A stretch of 64,000 nucleotides of DNA. Origin: Rhyzopertha dominica (taxonomy: Eukaryota; Arthropoda; Insecta; Coleoptera; Bostrichidae). The stretch is from the NCBI GenBank assembly GCA_025024175.1, contig QCXZ01000064.1, positions 9,982,001-10,046,000 on the forward strand, given 5' to 3'. Below the pieces are notes generated by a model. It was not told the DNA's origin, ran no database searches, and worked only from the letters and a program-made list of their open reading frames with translations. The number at the start of each line of letters is the position of its first letter. Position 1 is the stretch's first letter. Positions 9,904-21,879 of the stretch are shown piece by piece. A program made the position numbers and the translations under genes.

Positions 9904-10915
9904 ATTTTTGTCGAAATTCTAAAAGAGCTTTTTTAATCCACATTTTTATTTTATAACTCAAAAACTATTTCAGATATCTTAAATTTAAGAAGATATTAAT
10001 GTTGAGCATCACGTTTAACAACTTTGTTTCCATTTAAGCTACTTTGTAGCTTTTCAAATAACACCCTGTATATAATATTCTTTCACATGTCATCAATTTC
10101 ATCTTATCGGCGACTATTCAATGTCCTTTTTTCAAAATTTACCAATAATATAATATGCATGTGCTTGGGGATTCATCTGGACTATACGAAGGGTAAAAGA
10201 TTTTTACGCATTACTATGCAGGTTAGTCAGCTACCTACGCCTTTGCTTCTAATAATTTTAATATGGCTACAATTATACATTATGAAGAACAACAGAATGT
10301 AAAACCAACGGAGTTCCAGGTAGGTTAAACATTCGTACCTTATTTGAGTTGCTTTTCATTTACATTATATTTGCATGGCACTTAAAAAACGCGCTGCTGA
10401 TTATATTAAACTCGAGAAATAATGATTTATAACAGTTTATGTAATATTACGTAAATTGGTCAATTAAAACCACACAAAGGAAATTTAAATACAGGAACAT
10501 GTAATTTATTCGTTAATTGCATTATGAAGTTCTACAATCGATACCTTATGGTTGTCACGAAACTAATGCTGAACTGCCCCTATGCAAATACACACCTACA
10601 AAAGCTCAATTCTAAACACGCAAGTGGACTTAAGTCAATCGATTTAATACCTGTATCCCAAAAAGCTTACGCAGGGGGAAGGTGGCAATAAAAATAAAAT
10701 TTAGTAACCGTTGACAAAGATTATGGTCTTTGTCCATTTTAATAATATTAATATCTAAGACAAATGATTTGTGCTTACACTTACGAGTAATTGCCATTAG
10801 TATAAATGCAAATTTACATCCACAGTTTTACAATTTTTATACATTTTGTGTTAGTTTTTAATGTTTTTTCACTCTATACGTTTATCTGTACAATTAGTGA
10901 GAAGCACAGAATAGG
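9904..10915. other. AT-rich DNA, nothing recognised
   Basis: Flank of the BEL insertion. The short string ACACCCTGTATAT near 10063 is the kind of motif seen at insect repeat ends. No gene seen. Confidence 0.5.
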
Positions 10916-10919
10916 CTTA

Positions 10920-11115
10920 TAATATGAATGATATGAATGACTTGGTCTTTGTTTTGTATGGTTTGATAAACAAAATTCAAAATCATCTTCATTTAGCTCT
11001 TGAAGAAGGTGTACTTTGTAGGTTTGTACAATCGACGATTGACTCATGTTATTGTCCAAAGCAAGTTGCGTCATCAAATGTAGGTGAATTATCCATAACG
11101 CCAACTACCTGTAAT
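10920..11115 (-). mobile_element. Mariner-like transposase relic, N-terminal part
   Basis: The minus strand encodes a fragment with HLHLMTQLALDNNMSQSS, then YKVHLLQELNEDDFEFC. This fits the helix-turn-helix and linker of a Tc1/mariner-superfamily transposase (consensus of the type SQSSIVR..., YK...QELNEDD...R..FC). Residues between SQSSIV and YKVHLL are missing, and the catalytic domain is absent. A small non-functional remnant. Confidence 0.7.
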
Positions 11116-12575
11116 ACGTCGATAGCTTGCTAGTCATTTATAGCCAGTTTTTAACGTCCAAGCCTTGGAATATCTTTCATGTCCAGTTTCCTTAAAGGTT
11201 TAAACTAACTAACATATCCAACCATCATCAGCATTCCAATTGGGTCAGCTTCTATGAGTTTCACAGTGATTTATGGATAAAACGAAAATGCTGTTATTAA
11301 ATTAACCTTCTAATTTATTTTACAGTCAGAGTTCACTTTACCTATTTGTTGAATTATTATTGAACGAATGAAAACCACCTGCAGAATCTGCTTACAAATG
11401 GTTTATTACAAGAAAAATGTGATCAAACCATAAAAAAATAAACAGATAAAAATTACGCTGCCGTGGTACTGCGTTGACACACAAAAACGAAAAGTAGACT
11501 AAGAAATAAAGAATTTAACAATAAAACACTTTACTATAAAGTCTATATTTACAGAAATAATCTGCGGTTATGTCATGCCATATTTCAGACTAAAACTGTA
11601 TATATCTTAATGTTAATAAACCAACAAAAATAGTGGAAATTGCGCAAACGTTTTATTCAATTATCTACCACAAACCAATAATAATAAATTCATCAAAGTT
11701 TCTTTCGTAGGATACATTTTCCTAGTAAATACTAAGGTTCTTTAAGTTAAAAACTTTGCAGGCTTTTAATACAACTCTACAATTTTATTAGTTTGAAATC
11801 GGAGATAATTCTATATCAGTTTTAATTTAAAACTAGAAAATATTTGTGAATTACATCTTATTCAAGCCAATTAAGATTAAGATTTTGATTAAGTGTGAGT
11901 TTACGAAATGCCGAGGTATTTTTTTAGACATTACTGGTAATAATGATAATGTAGTTCAGTCTAAATATGACAGTGGGCTGTTGTCGGGCGTGGTTCCAGG
12001 AAGAACACGATGAGCAAGAGGTACAAGTCTATGGTCCGGTTGCAGAAACGTTGATCCATGTTTTTAGGCTTTTCGTTCTAACGGACCGTTTCCTTTTTCG
12101 AGGACGCTTTCAAACTAGTGGTCTACGGAATATAGAGACCCTATTAGAACGTTAACCTTTTACCGAAGTTTTTTTATAAAGTTTTGTTTTTATACCAACT
12201 GAAATGGTGAAGAGAACGAGTATGTACTGCGAAACTAATAATGACACACTATTGTCTTTAATGGCGAATCTAGATTATGTTTGGACACTCATATATTCGT
12301 CTTAGCATCAGCACTTTCGGTCCTCATAAGACGCAACATGGTTGTCTACTGTTGTATCCAGGAAGTAGTACCCTACCGCAAGATCTTCCTTCATTTCTCC
12401 AACAAGACAATAACACATGACAGCGTGTAGGCCAAGTTACTTTGGACTGCTTTGAACAAAACAATGCCAATTTGTTTCCTTGCCTTTCAATGGGTGCGCT
12501 ATTGGTTGCTTGTTCCACTAGTTGAACATTCTTCATTTCGCTTTGGTCNTTTTGCTATGTTTTTGTCTTAGCTGT
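11116..12575. other. Nothing recognised
   Basis: AT-rich. A 62-codon frame at 11967-12155 contains WFQEEH, but the neighbouring residues do not fit homeodomain helix 3. An unresolved base lies at 12549. Confidence 0.5.
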
Positions 12576-12579
12576 TCAG

Positions 12580-12910
12580 ATCTTTAATATTACCCACATC
12601 TGATTCTTAGTTCTTTGTTTCTCAGACTACCACGTAATAGTCCTCCCATGTATGAATTTTCATTCCGACTACTCCCATCATCTGCTTGGTTTCGTAATTG
12701 TACAACGTCCAACTAGGTCTTACTGACGTTTTGTGGATTGCTATACCTATAACTTCTTTATTGAGCCATTAGATCTTTTCTTGAAACCCTTGAAATAATC
12801 CGATATTTGTGAAAAACTCGTTGTTCACGTGTTGCAAGTTGTCGCCATTCGTTATTAACGCCCCCAGCTATTTAAATTCAATTTCGTCTTTTATTTCCAC
12901 TTTGTATCTT
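12580..12910 (-). mobile_element. LINE reverse-transcriptase C-terminal relic
   Basis: One minus-strand frame, interrupted by stops, reads DEIEFK-stop-LGALIT, later IHKTSVRPSWTLYNYETKQM. These correspond to the conserved region after the RT palm in RTE- or R4-like LINEs (EFKYLG..I..., ...YKT.IRP...Y..ET). At least two stops lie inside, so it is a decayed copy. The fingers and palm are not present. Confidence 0.7.
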
Positions 12911-14274
12911 ATGATATCTCTAGATGTTTAGTACACTGATACAAGCAATTTGGACAAGCGCCCCAGACCATCATTTAAACATGTGACAGCTATACTTTAT
13001 AAAGGATTAAAAAGAACTTTTTAGTGTTACCCAGATAATGTTGCACAGAAAATTTAGTATGTTATCACGTATCTCACAAAATGATATTACTGCATGCTTC
13101 AGAATCAGTTTGAGCGTGTTCCAATCATAAGTGTTTTAGTAACTGTTTTAATTAATCCAAAGGAAAATCATCAAATCAAGTAATCTAAGTAGTGTTCTAT
13201 TAAAAGTAAGTATCACAGGCAATACGATTAGGGGCACGCGAAGCTTTGTCGCCCTTCTGCTATTCCACACGCATTATGAAAAAGTTTTACCGCATATAAT
13301 ACGCTTTCGGTACGCTTACTACAATTGCGTTCAATCTTTTATTCACTTAACGTATACCACATAAACGTGTCTTTCAAAGGATAAAGTTTTGTATTTGTTT
13401 GCTTGTTATAAAAGTTTTGTAAAAAAAAACGTCATTAGATGCACTTAGCCATATGTTCCTTACGTATTTGCTAACAGTAGATAAATATTAGAAACAGTGG
13501 TCAACATTTTTATTTTCATATTTTACACCATTACCATCAAGTGAAATAGCAGAAAAGTAAAGGAATGATATACTTAGACTTTTTTATTAGCAGGCACGAA
13601 GCAATTAGAGAGAGAAATTAATTGTGATCTTGAGTGGCTTTAAGTGGCTATTCTATAATAAGTTAACAATTAATGAATCCAAGACTGTATACATGATAAT
13701 AAAACAAAAAAAATACGAAAAGCTGTGATACAATATATATTTAAATAAAATAAACTAACATGGAAATTACACATAGAAAACATGATGCAAAATATTGCAC
13801 CTATGCCGGGAGCAATAAAAAGATGTACTAATCTATTCAATAAAGCAGTAAGACTGACATTATACAATTGCTTCAACTCAATTATACAGTCGAACAGGAA
13901 TATTTATTATACACAAATTAAAAATATTTGAACAAGTGAAACTTATTATATTCAATAAAAACAAACATAAATTTGAAATATACTAAGGAAGTACACAACT
14001 GCGATGTTAGATCACAAGATACTCTTGAATGAAATATATAGAACTAGCAAAGCTCAAAAATCTTCTCTATATAATAGCATTAACACATATAATCAAATTC
14101 CTGAAAATATAATAAATGTAAATATATATATATAAAGAATAAAGAATATATATAATATATATAAAAATATATATAAAGATCTAATTATGTATTGAGTAAT
14201 ACTTAGAATTACACTGTTAGTTTTCAATGTAAATTAAACAAAGAGTTTAGTTTTATTATTATAATAATAAATAT
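12911..14274. other. AT-rich DNA, nothing recognised
   Basis: Very AT-rich, especially 13670-14270, with a TATATA-rich stretch at ~14120-14180. No coding signal. Confidence 0.5.
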
Positions 14275-15035
14275 CACCTAGCTCATAATTTCCATTATTC
14301 CTATTAAAGTTACATACAATTTACATAACCACTTTCATTAGACGAGTGCCATATTTTTTTCTCTATAACATGTTTGTTTTGTCAAAATCAATCATGTGAT
14401 GATGATGATGATGTGTTGGACGGCCGTGGTCGGTGTCTTCTTCTTCTTTTTCTTCTGCCTCCAGACGTTTGGCCTACTGTAGGGCAGGTATCTCCAGTGG
14501 TGAACTTGTAGTTGTAGATACAGACGTCGCGTTGAACACATTAACTCAGCCTGCGTCTACGCCCACAAGCTTACCACTGAAGATGCCTGTTAAAGTAGTA
14601 GACGAAACGTATGGAGATAGAAAAGGAAGACATCGGCGAGAACCATCTAACCCGGAAGGTGTACATTATGATAAATTTTGACGAAACAAAAATGTTACAC
14701 TGAAGATAAGATTGCATGCAGCTGATAAAAGCTGTAGAAATTTCTAGAAATACTTTAACAGGGGTATTTCGAAATCAATTTTGTAGTGTTTTTTACCAAG
14801 TAGATCATATATAATCTCTAGCTGGTAGGTCCATTTTACTTGATAATTTTAGATTTTATCAGGGTGGTACGTTGTTTTTATGACGTCCCGCTTCTTGGTG
14901 ATTTGCTTAAACTTTTCGTTTAAACTCGTGTCAGACATATTTATAAGGTTCCGCTCGTTCTTTCTTTGACAAAGATTACAAAGGTAATCGTAACAAAACA
15001 ATCTTATATTATGGACGCTAAAAGCATTCACCTTC
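14275..15035 (-). mobile_element. Penelope-like element fragment, copy 2
   Basis: The segment 14280-14405 aligns by eye to 32512-32645 of the other Penelope-like copy (TCAT.ATTTCCA.TATTCCTAT, then TTTTTTCTCTATAACATG and AATCATGTG). The segment ~14795-15035 aligns to ~33190-33480, both ending in TTATATTATGGACGCT.AAAGCATTCACC. Between them, ~14406-14790 holds a different sequence instead of the GIY-YIG coding region. It includes CTGAAGATGCC...GACGAAACGT, a motif common near Penelope termini. The 82-codon frame at 14433-14681 falls in this replaced part and is not recognised. Confidence 0.7.
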
Positions 15036-15720
15036 TTACCCCATTAAATCATTTTCCTGTCCAAACCCATTTAAATGGTTCACAGAAGTGTTTATGAACT
15101 GATGGTGCACTTGTAAATCAGCATTTAGTTGCATTTTGCTGCAGTCATAGCTGATTAATTTCAAAAGGCCTAATGCATATAATGGAAAGCTGTCTCGCTT
15201 ATATTATACATCGTTAAATAAAGCGGGGGAAACATTTAGAGCTAGTAAAAACCGTGCATGCAAAAATGCAATTAACAATTTCTGAGCTTATCGCAAATCT
15301 GTTGTGTTTATTATTAATGCAAAGCAATTAGACGGCACGAAAAGGGACGGCTCATTGCTCCTAATTAAATAATCAATTGTTTAACTGCAGAACAGGGGAG
15401 GCGTTCCAACCCTATTGTGTAGGTCTACAGAAAGGATATTACCTGCCTGCGAAGGTTCCGTTTCAAGGACTCTAATCTCTATATTACCTTTATCAATTGA
15501 AAAAGCATAGAAGTAATTATGTAGGAACGTAATTCGATTTTGGAAAAAGCGTCTACCTTTCGCCGGCTCGTGTAAGGGACTTTATCAGGACAAGAATATT
15601 ATGGAATATGGCACAAACGAAATGAGAGAACCTTGTCATATATGAACAAAATACAAAAAGATTTGATACGAGGTATGCTGTGTCTAGGTATTATACTTTG
15701 TTAGTATACCTATAAGTATG
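15036..15720. other. No gene; GC-richer patch at 15340-15480
   Basis: Mostly AT-rich. The patch at 15340-15480 is less AT-rich and carries TAAT-type sites (CTAATTAAATAATCAATTG near 15361), so it could be regulatory. No transposon similarity seen. Confidence 0.35.
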
Positions 15721-15985
15721 TAAAATGCATGTCTATGCTGTGCTGTCTACACCTCAACCAACTGCAGATAGTACTATTTCGCTGTCATTACAGCTCATCA
15801 GTGCAGTTTAGGTCTAGTTTAGATAACACGGCATAGAACTGGTTTTGCTTATATACCAAAGCAATGGTATGATGAAAGTAAGAAATTAGGATGGCAATGC
15901 CATCTGTCAGCATTATACTGACATGATGACAAAGCCACCTAGCTGCCATAATGGGAACTGCTTCCTAAAGGAAGTGACCTGTATC
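15721..15985 (+). repeat. Dispersed hairpin repeat R1, copy 1
   Basis: Starts TAAAATGCATGTCTATGCTG and contains TATATACCAAAGCAATGG, GCCATCTGTCAGCAT, and GACAAAGCCACCTAGCTGCC, ending near CTTCCTAAAGGAAG. The same unit recurs as both arms of the palindrome at 41211-41609, in part at 27795-27863, and inverted at 41701-41763. Within the unit TCTATGCTGTGCTGTCTACA pairs imperfectly with a later complement (...ACACGGCATAGA), so it can form its own hairpin. No coding capacity. Confidence 0.85.
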
Positions 15986-17455
15986 CAGTTTAATGTTAAA
16001 AGTAAATATTTCCCATGAGGCAACTTAAAAGTAGTATTCGTTAGTATTCAACATACTGTGGACCAATTTTAAAATACGTGACTTATAACCTGACTGTAAA
16101 TATTACCAATCTTATTTTGAACACGTTTTTAAATAAGAAGGGGCTTTTCTAAACGTGATATATTTGTCAACTTTCTTCAGTAACTTTGATACAATACTAA
16201 CTGTCTTTGAGGTCCTTTAAACCGACAAGCATAAAAGTGAAATGCTAAAATTACACTGCGATTTGTAAAGGCTGTGCATGCTAATAGTATACTATTTTTT
16301 TTATTTCTCTCTTAGAATAGTGGCTTAAATGGGCAAGTTTTCGAACTTTCTGACAAAAATATGATGGTCATGAAAAGAAATGAGCGTTAACTGTTTGAGA
16401 TATTAAGTAAACCCCATTTTGTATAGCGCGTTAGATAGAGCTTTGTTGCACAAGACCATATACTGAAAAAATTGTAACGCCATCAACAAACACAGTCATT
16501 TTGATATCGCATACTAAGCCTATACCAACCTTTTCAATTGGTGTACTAGAAACAAACTTGTGTTTCTTGGATATTGTAGACTATACTACCCCAATATCAC
16601 TTGTCCGTAAATGCGATTTGATGCCGAAAGTAAGTGTTAAGTTCAAAAACGTAACTATGGTCAGCCGAGGGTAATTAGACGCGAAGCCCATGCTGCACGA
16701 AACGATTCCTATATTGTGTGTAATTAATGTGTTTGGTGGTTTATAAATAATTGAGGGTGTACGTGTAAGCGATATACCGGTGCTGATAGCGCAGACACCA
16801 CGTCATTAGGTTATGATAAATAGCTTTCGTAATGTTTGTATTCTATTCTATTAGGCAGTAACATTGTCATGCTGATTGCCGTCCCGGGACAGGTGTGATT
16901 CCCGTTCAATTACACATAAATTATTACCCAGATCGATCGAGCTCCTGCAATTAACGTTTGTGCGGTAAGTCAGAAACTTTCCACTACACGTTATGCTTCT
17001 ATAGAAGTAGGAGTAATACAATTCCATTTATGCAAATCATTACACAAAATGATTGTACTAAAAAGCTAGAATTTATATATACAGGGTATTTAATGTTGCT
17101 TACCTTTACATGCATGAAGGGTGTACATCCACTATTGAGCTCCATCGAAGGAGGAATGAGCTCGGTTCTGCCAATAAAGGTCTTGATCGTAATACCTAAC
17201 AGTTAAAAATGAGCTAAATTTTCATTTCTTATCACTTTTCTTCCCACTTTTACATCATCTTAATTTCTAATAATACATAGAAAAAATTACGCTGGCGCAA
17301 TATTGATTACAAAAAAAATTAATAAAAGTCTGTGATTGGGACATCACTATATATAGAGTGCGGGTAGTTCACTAAGTTTATGTGTAAAAAATTCTCAAAT
17401 CGGGATAGTCTGATGCAATGGAATGCGCCACTGTAGCATATTAACGTGCCTATAT
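15986..17455. other. Nothing recognised
   Basis: AT-rich. ACAGGGTATTT near 17082 resembles a common insect repeat end. No gene supported. Confidence 0.5.
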
Positions 17456-17459
17456 CAAA

Positions 17460-18082
17460 ATTCAAATGCTGCGCGAAAAAACGGTTGCCGAAATTTACGG
17501 TGCGTTGCAAGAAGCTTGCCAGGAGTCGTATGTAGACAGTAACTTGATGGAGTAAGCTTTGCAGAGTGTTGGACTAGTTTTAAAGACGACCACAGAAGTT
17601 GTGGACCTCATAATGATGCTACCGACAACAATTTTGTTGGTATTGTGGCTACAATAATGGAAGGAGACCGCATGGACAGACAATCAATAGACAAATAACA
17701 AAAGACAAATGTATTTGTCTTCTTTGTAGAAAATTTAAATGCATGATTCCAAAAGTGTAGACGAGATATGAAAGACAGCGGCGTATTCGTCTTGCACGAT
17801 AACGCTTGATCGCATAAAGCAGTGTCAGTCAAAGGAGTTTGCGAGAAGAACTGCTGTGCTATTCTCCCACATCCTTCCGAACAGTTCTGACATGAGTCCT
17901 CCTGATTTCGATCTGTTCCTCCAGTGCAAAAGAGAATTTTCTGAAATCCGATTTATTGACTTGGAAGGATAAAAACCCTACAACAGCATATGCATTCCAG
18001 CTGCTGAAACATCTTGACAAAAATGGCATTTTTAACGACATTACATTACTGTGTTTTGGATATTATGCAACGGGGTTATATT
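17460..18082 (+). mobile_element. Mariner transposase relic with internal deletion
   Basis: Read on the plus strand across several frames. MLREKTVAEIYGALQEAC matches the mariner N-terminal helix-turn-helix. FAECWTSFKDDHRSCGPHN follows, then MEGDRMDRQSID. After a deletion that removes the first catalytic Asp region comes GVFVLHDNA-stop-SHKAVSV (second Asp retained), then SSDMSPPDFDLFLQCKREF and IRFIDLEG (third acidic position), and finally LKHLDKNGIFNDI before a stop near 18080. Order and motifs are those of a single mariner gene. Multiple stops and shifts make it a dead copy. Confidence 0.85.
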
Positions 18083-19774
18083 GAACGACTTTATTGCAAA
18101 CGTTTCGTTTGCGAGATGTGTTGTTGTGTGTAGGAATTTTGACATGACCCTCGTATATTACACATTATATAACATCATCTTGTTTCACAGATTATTATCT
18201 GTAACAGTTATGCCTGCCTTATCTCCTTACGTCTGATTCCCTATTCATGTTTAAACCCTTGAAAATATTATCTTCGTGTGTTGATTACTTCAACTCATAC
18301 TTTCCTTTAGTATTGGCTTTGCGTTAACATTTGAGACCAGAAAATGACAATGCGTCAATTTTCATAAATGTCACAAATGCTTTAACAATAGGTACTTATA
18401 TGAAAGTATACCTATTTTAACGTTTGTTAAATATTGAGAACTGTCATCTTTATTGGTCGTCAACTTGATAGATTCTTGCAGCAGCACCTACACATAGGTT
18501 TTGCCCCCTTCCATCATCCTAGAAATTTTATCTTTCTTTTGATTTGGTTCTTCAATATATTTTGTAGCCATTTTAATGCCCTTCCAGCAGTCATGCAATT
18601 CTTTTCTTAGCACCTTCGCTTATTCGAATGATAATCTACAGAATGCAGGTGCAGCTTAAAAAGAATGTGGCATACATTCTCGTTGCGATGAACTATTACT
18701 TGAGCATCGAGTACTTGGACCACAATGTTACTTACTTACTTGAATCACATATTAAAAACCCATTACCATAACAATTTAGAAAAGCTAAATATGATTTCGG
18801 CGACTAAGTTGGCATCTTCAGAAGAAGTAAATTTATTGACTTCTTGAAGTCTTTAGCTAGATTTAACCTAGAATAAAGTGGAAAAATAATGGGAAAATAT
18901 ATGAGAGACTCGTTTGTAATTTTGGTGACCGATTATTTAGCATCCTGTTGAAGGGTTTGGTTAGCAAGTTTCCACGCAGCTTTAACTGGATAGATCTTCT
19001 CGCGATTTTTATGAATTGTTTGTGGTCTTGTTGCTTTTCTTTGTTTCTGTCGTTATGAGTTTGTAGTTATTTCTAGCTCTAACTGTATTGTAATTACGTT
19101 CTAATGAACAGACTGCTACGAATTAAGAATCGGTAATCTAAGAACTCTACAAACGTGTCAAATATATAACCAACCTTGGTTTCATGACTGTATACAGAGT
19201 TATAATCTTCCTGAGAATTGATTCACATGAAGCTTGTTAGTTTTTTGCCAGACAAATTCCTTTCATAACCTTCAAAACCTTTAGACTTAGCTAATGTCGC
19301 ATCTTCATCAGTAACAGTCGTTTCCAGAATCTGGGTGTGATGGTTTGAGGTTTGATAAGTGTGGGTTCATTACATCTATTGTAGTTAAATTTGGACAGAT
19401 GTTGCTAACCACGTAATCTTTAGCTGTTGTAACAGCACTACTACAGCAACACGAAGTCCTGGTTCGGTATTTAACTGTATAACTGTAACATGTGTTTTCA
19501 AACGTATGAACGTCACCGGTCAGTGGTTTATAGGCATTTGCAATTCTTAGTGATGAAGAAAGCATCTTTTGTCTAATAATATTATTAGTTAAACTTGTCC
19601 TTTCTCAGAATTTGTTTCACTTTTAGCAATAACGGAAAACATCACTGAAAATGAAAAGATAACGAAACTCATCTCATTAATTCATCATCTCCATGTGCAA
19701 TTGCTACAAATTGTCTCTCTACTAAATCATTTTGTGCTAATATTAAATACTTCATGTATATTTTTTATTTGCAG
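18083..19774 (+). other. Intron or flank 5' of the Rx exon
   Basis: AT-rich and without a supported exon. Two spots (TTGGCATCTTCAGAAG near 18808 and CGCATCTTCATCAGTAACAG near 19298) resemble terminal sequences of Penelope-like elements, but this is weak. The phase-1 acceptor at 19774 shows that an upstream Rx coding exon must exist. It was not recognised. Confidence 0.5.
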
Positions 19775-20052
19775 GAGAAGGAAGTTGCAATTCCAACGAC
19801 GGCGTCTCGGAACTTCAATACGGGAAGACGTCGTGCGCCCCAGGAAGCGGTTCCGAAGATGAGGGTGCAGCCAGCAATTCCGGTCTCTCTGAAGGCGAAG
19901 GCTGCAAAAAGAAACACAGAAGAAACAGAACGACGTTCACAACTTACCAGCTGCACGAGCTCGAAAGGGCGTTCGAGAAGAGCCATTATCCCGACGTGTA
20001 CAGCAGAGAGGAGCTCGCGATGAAAGTTAATCTACCGGAAGTCAGAGTACAG
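19775..20052 (+). CDS. Rx: Retinal homeobox (Rx) gene, internal exon with homeodomain residues 1-46
   Basis: The only host coding exon recognised. Rx is a nuclear paired-like homeodomain transcription factor of eye and anterior brain development. The 278 bp exon follows a polypyrimidine acceptor (TTTTTTATTTGCAG, ending 19774) and stops at CAG|GTAGGC. It enters in phase 1 and leaves in phase 0, giving 92 whole codons. The first ~43 residues are a Ser/Gly/Glu-rich linker. [11 protein letters not shown] then opens the homeodomain, which runs through [20 protein letters not shown] and ends at LPEVRVQ. His1 to Gln46 fits Rx at essentially every position. The exon breaks between homeodomain residues 46 and 47, the usual intron site of paired-class homeoboxes, so helix 3 (VWFQNRRAKW) lies on another exon. 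No plus-strand match to that exon was found as far as 64000, nor to the N-terminal octapeptide upstream. Other paired-like families differ at [21 protein letters not shown], so Rx is near certain. Confidence 0.95.
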
Positions 20053-21170
20053 GTAGGCCAATCTTTTTTAAACTTCATCTGATTTTCAGGTACATTTGCC
20101 GTATTATCGAAGTATTTTCCCTCTCAATAAGTCACACTTCTACCATCATTGTGGAAGTTTCGCAATGGCATTTTTGTAAAATGTGGCAGTTCTATTCTCT
20201 CATAAGATGTCATTTACATATAACTGTAGCTTTTCGCGATCATGAAACCAAGTAATTTTAACATCTTTCACGAGATATACTTCAAAGCTACGGAAAAATA
20301 ACTAGCTTAAACAGATAATTAGCAATTTAGCTAATTCTTTATAATTCTTTATCTTGATTGACTATTACATTTCCAAAAACAGTATAGGCAGCGTAATGTG
20401 AACTACGCGATTCTACATACCAAAATTTCAAATTTTACGGTTAAGCACTTACGTGAACTACCTAAAACATCTACGTGAGTCTACACACTAAAATTTCAAA
20501 TAATAATAATAATAATAATAATTACTCTACATCCCAAGCTGGACCAAAACCACACGAGTTACCATTCTGTACGACAGACAGGACCAAACTACTTTAAATT
20601 TCTTAAAAACATCATCTTGCTTTATCGGAACGTGATGGGTTTATACTGGAACAAAACGTTCATTGCAGGTAGTTCCGACGACTGATCGTAGAAAAAAGAC
20701 TACAGTTGGAGGAAAAGTAGTATATTTTCGCTTTGCAGTTACAGACCACTTCTTTACTATTATTCTGTGCTAAAAATGTGATACAATTAGCATACAAACA
20801 AAGACTAAAATAAATAATACCTGACACCGGGCAACAAACGCTTGAGCCACGAGGCTGTCGACACGGAAAAGAATTCGTTGGTTTATCTCAAGTTCACTCA
20901 CACACGGTGATAAACTTTTAATATTTCACCTGGACAATGAATATGGTAAGCCATTTACGGTTAAATTAAAGTTAAAGTGAAGTTCAGTTAGTTTACTAAA
21001 AGTTTTCATTTTTCAAATAATTAGTATACCTTCTGATACAATCTCGGAAAAAATTCAAATTCAGAGACAGCATCATCGTACTGAAATCTTGCAGCCGTCC
21101 AAAAGGATGAAGATTACGTGGTAACAAACCCGACTTATAAGGGGATGCATTTTTCGAGGGCATTGTCAGT
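20053..21170 (+). other. Rx intron, proximal part
   Basis: Non-coding DNA following the GTAGGC donor. It holds a short (AAT)n run near 20502-20523 and no recognisable exon. The intron must continue beyond this stretch, because the expected helix-3 exon was not found anywhere downstream in the window. Confidence 0.7.
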
Positions 21171-21179
21171 TATTAAGAC

Positions 21180-21500
21180 AATATGGGATCAAGCGTATCG
21201 TTCAGCGGAATGACAGTACATATTGAAGAGTTTCTCTTTTTGAAAAATGTAGCATAAACTTTTTCAATGAGCAAGTTACAAGAACAAAAGGTAATAATGG
21301 TACGTCGTCCTCCCCAAAAATCGATCAAGAGAACACGTCCACCGTCCCAAAAGATGTTATCCATTACCTTACCGTCTGCAGGCACAACCTTCGCTTTTTT
21401 CGATTTTAGAAGTTTGAGTGGTGGCACTCTAGACTTGATCCTTCTTATTCTGGCGTAAAATGATGAACCCAGGTTTCATCAGCACAGGAGAGTAAAGAAT
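21180..21500 (-). mobile_element. Mariner transposase relic, central part
   Basis: The minus strand starts with SCADETWVHHFTPE (the first catalytic Asp in DETWVHH, near 21480). After a frame change it continues KAKVVPADGKVMDNIFWDGG and RVLLIDFWGGRRTI. These match the consecutive mariner motifs DETWV.H..PE, K.K...AGKVM...FWD and G...IDF...RTI. N- and C-terminal parts were not found. A degraded DD34D-type mariner fragment. Confidence 0.85.
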
Positions 21501-21670
21501 TTAACCTGGTATCGCCTAAGAAGCTCAGTAGAAAATTTAGCACGTCGCTACCTTTTTTTCATAGTCAACAATCTGGATACCCATTTTTTTGCAATTTTTC
21601 GGTAATGCAGATAGTAATAGATGATTCTTTTACTAATTATATGACCTATTTGAATCAGCCACGTGTACTT

Positions 21671-21879
21671 CTACATAAACTGTTCTGTCTACCACAAAAC
21701 TGTAAAATCCTTAAAAAACCGCAGCGATTAACTTGCCGTCACTGTTAAGAGTGAGAGTCCACAAAGGGATGGTTGCGCTCACTGCACGTAAACGTAATAC
21801 ACTTTGGGATGTTTATGGTCTGCACTGCGGTTTTGAAGAGGATTTTATGGATTTATGGTGGACAGAACAGTTTATGTAG
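21671..21879. repeat. Inverted repeat with ~54 bp arms
   Basis: The left arm 21671-21724 (CTACATAAACTGTTCTGTC...AAACCGCAG) pairs with the right arm 21825-21879 (CTGCGGTTTT...GACAGAACAGTTTATGTAG), with a ~100 nt loop. The outer 19 bp pair perfectly. A small MITE or fold-back remnant just beyond the mariner relic. Confidence 0.8.

Noticed and set aside
11967..12155. Frame containing WFQ, considered as homeodomain helix 3
   Set aside because: Following residues are EEHDEQ rather than NRRAKW, there is no preceding splice acceptor in frame, and it lies upstream of the Rx exon.
19754..20023. Long plus- and minus-strand frames over the Rx exon
   Set aside because: They are other-frame shadows. The homeodomain frame, bounded by splice sites, is the real one.
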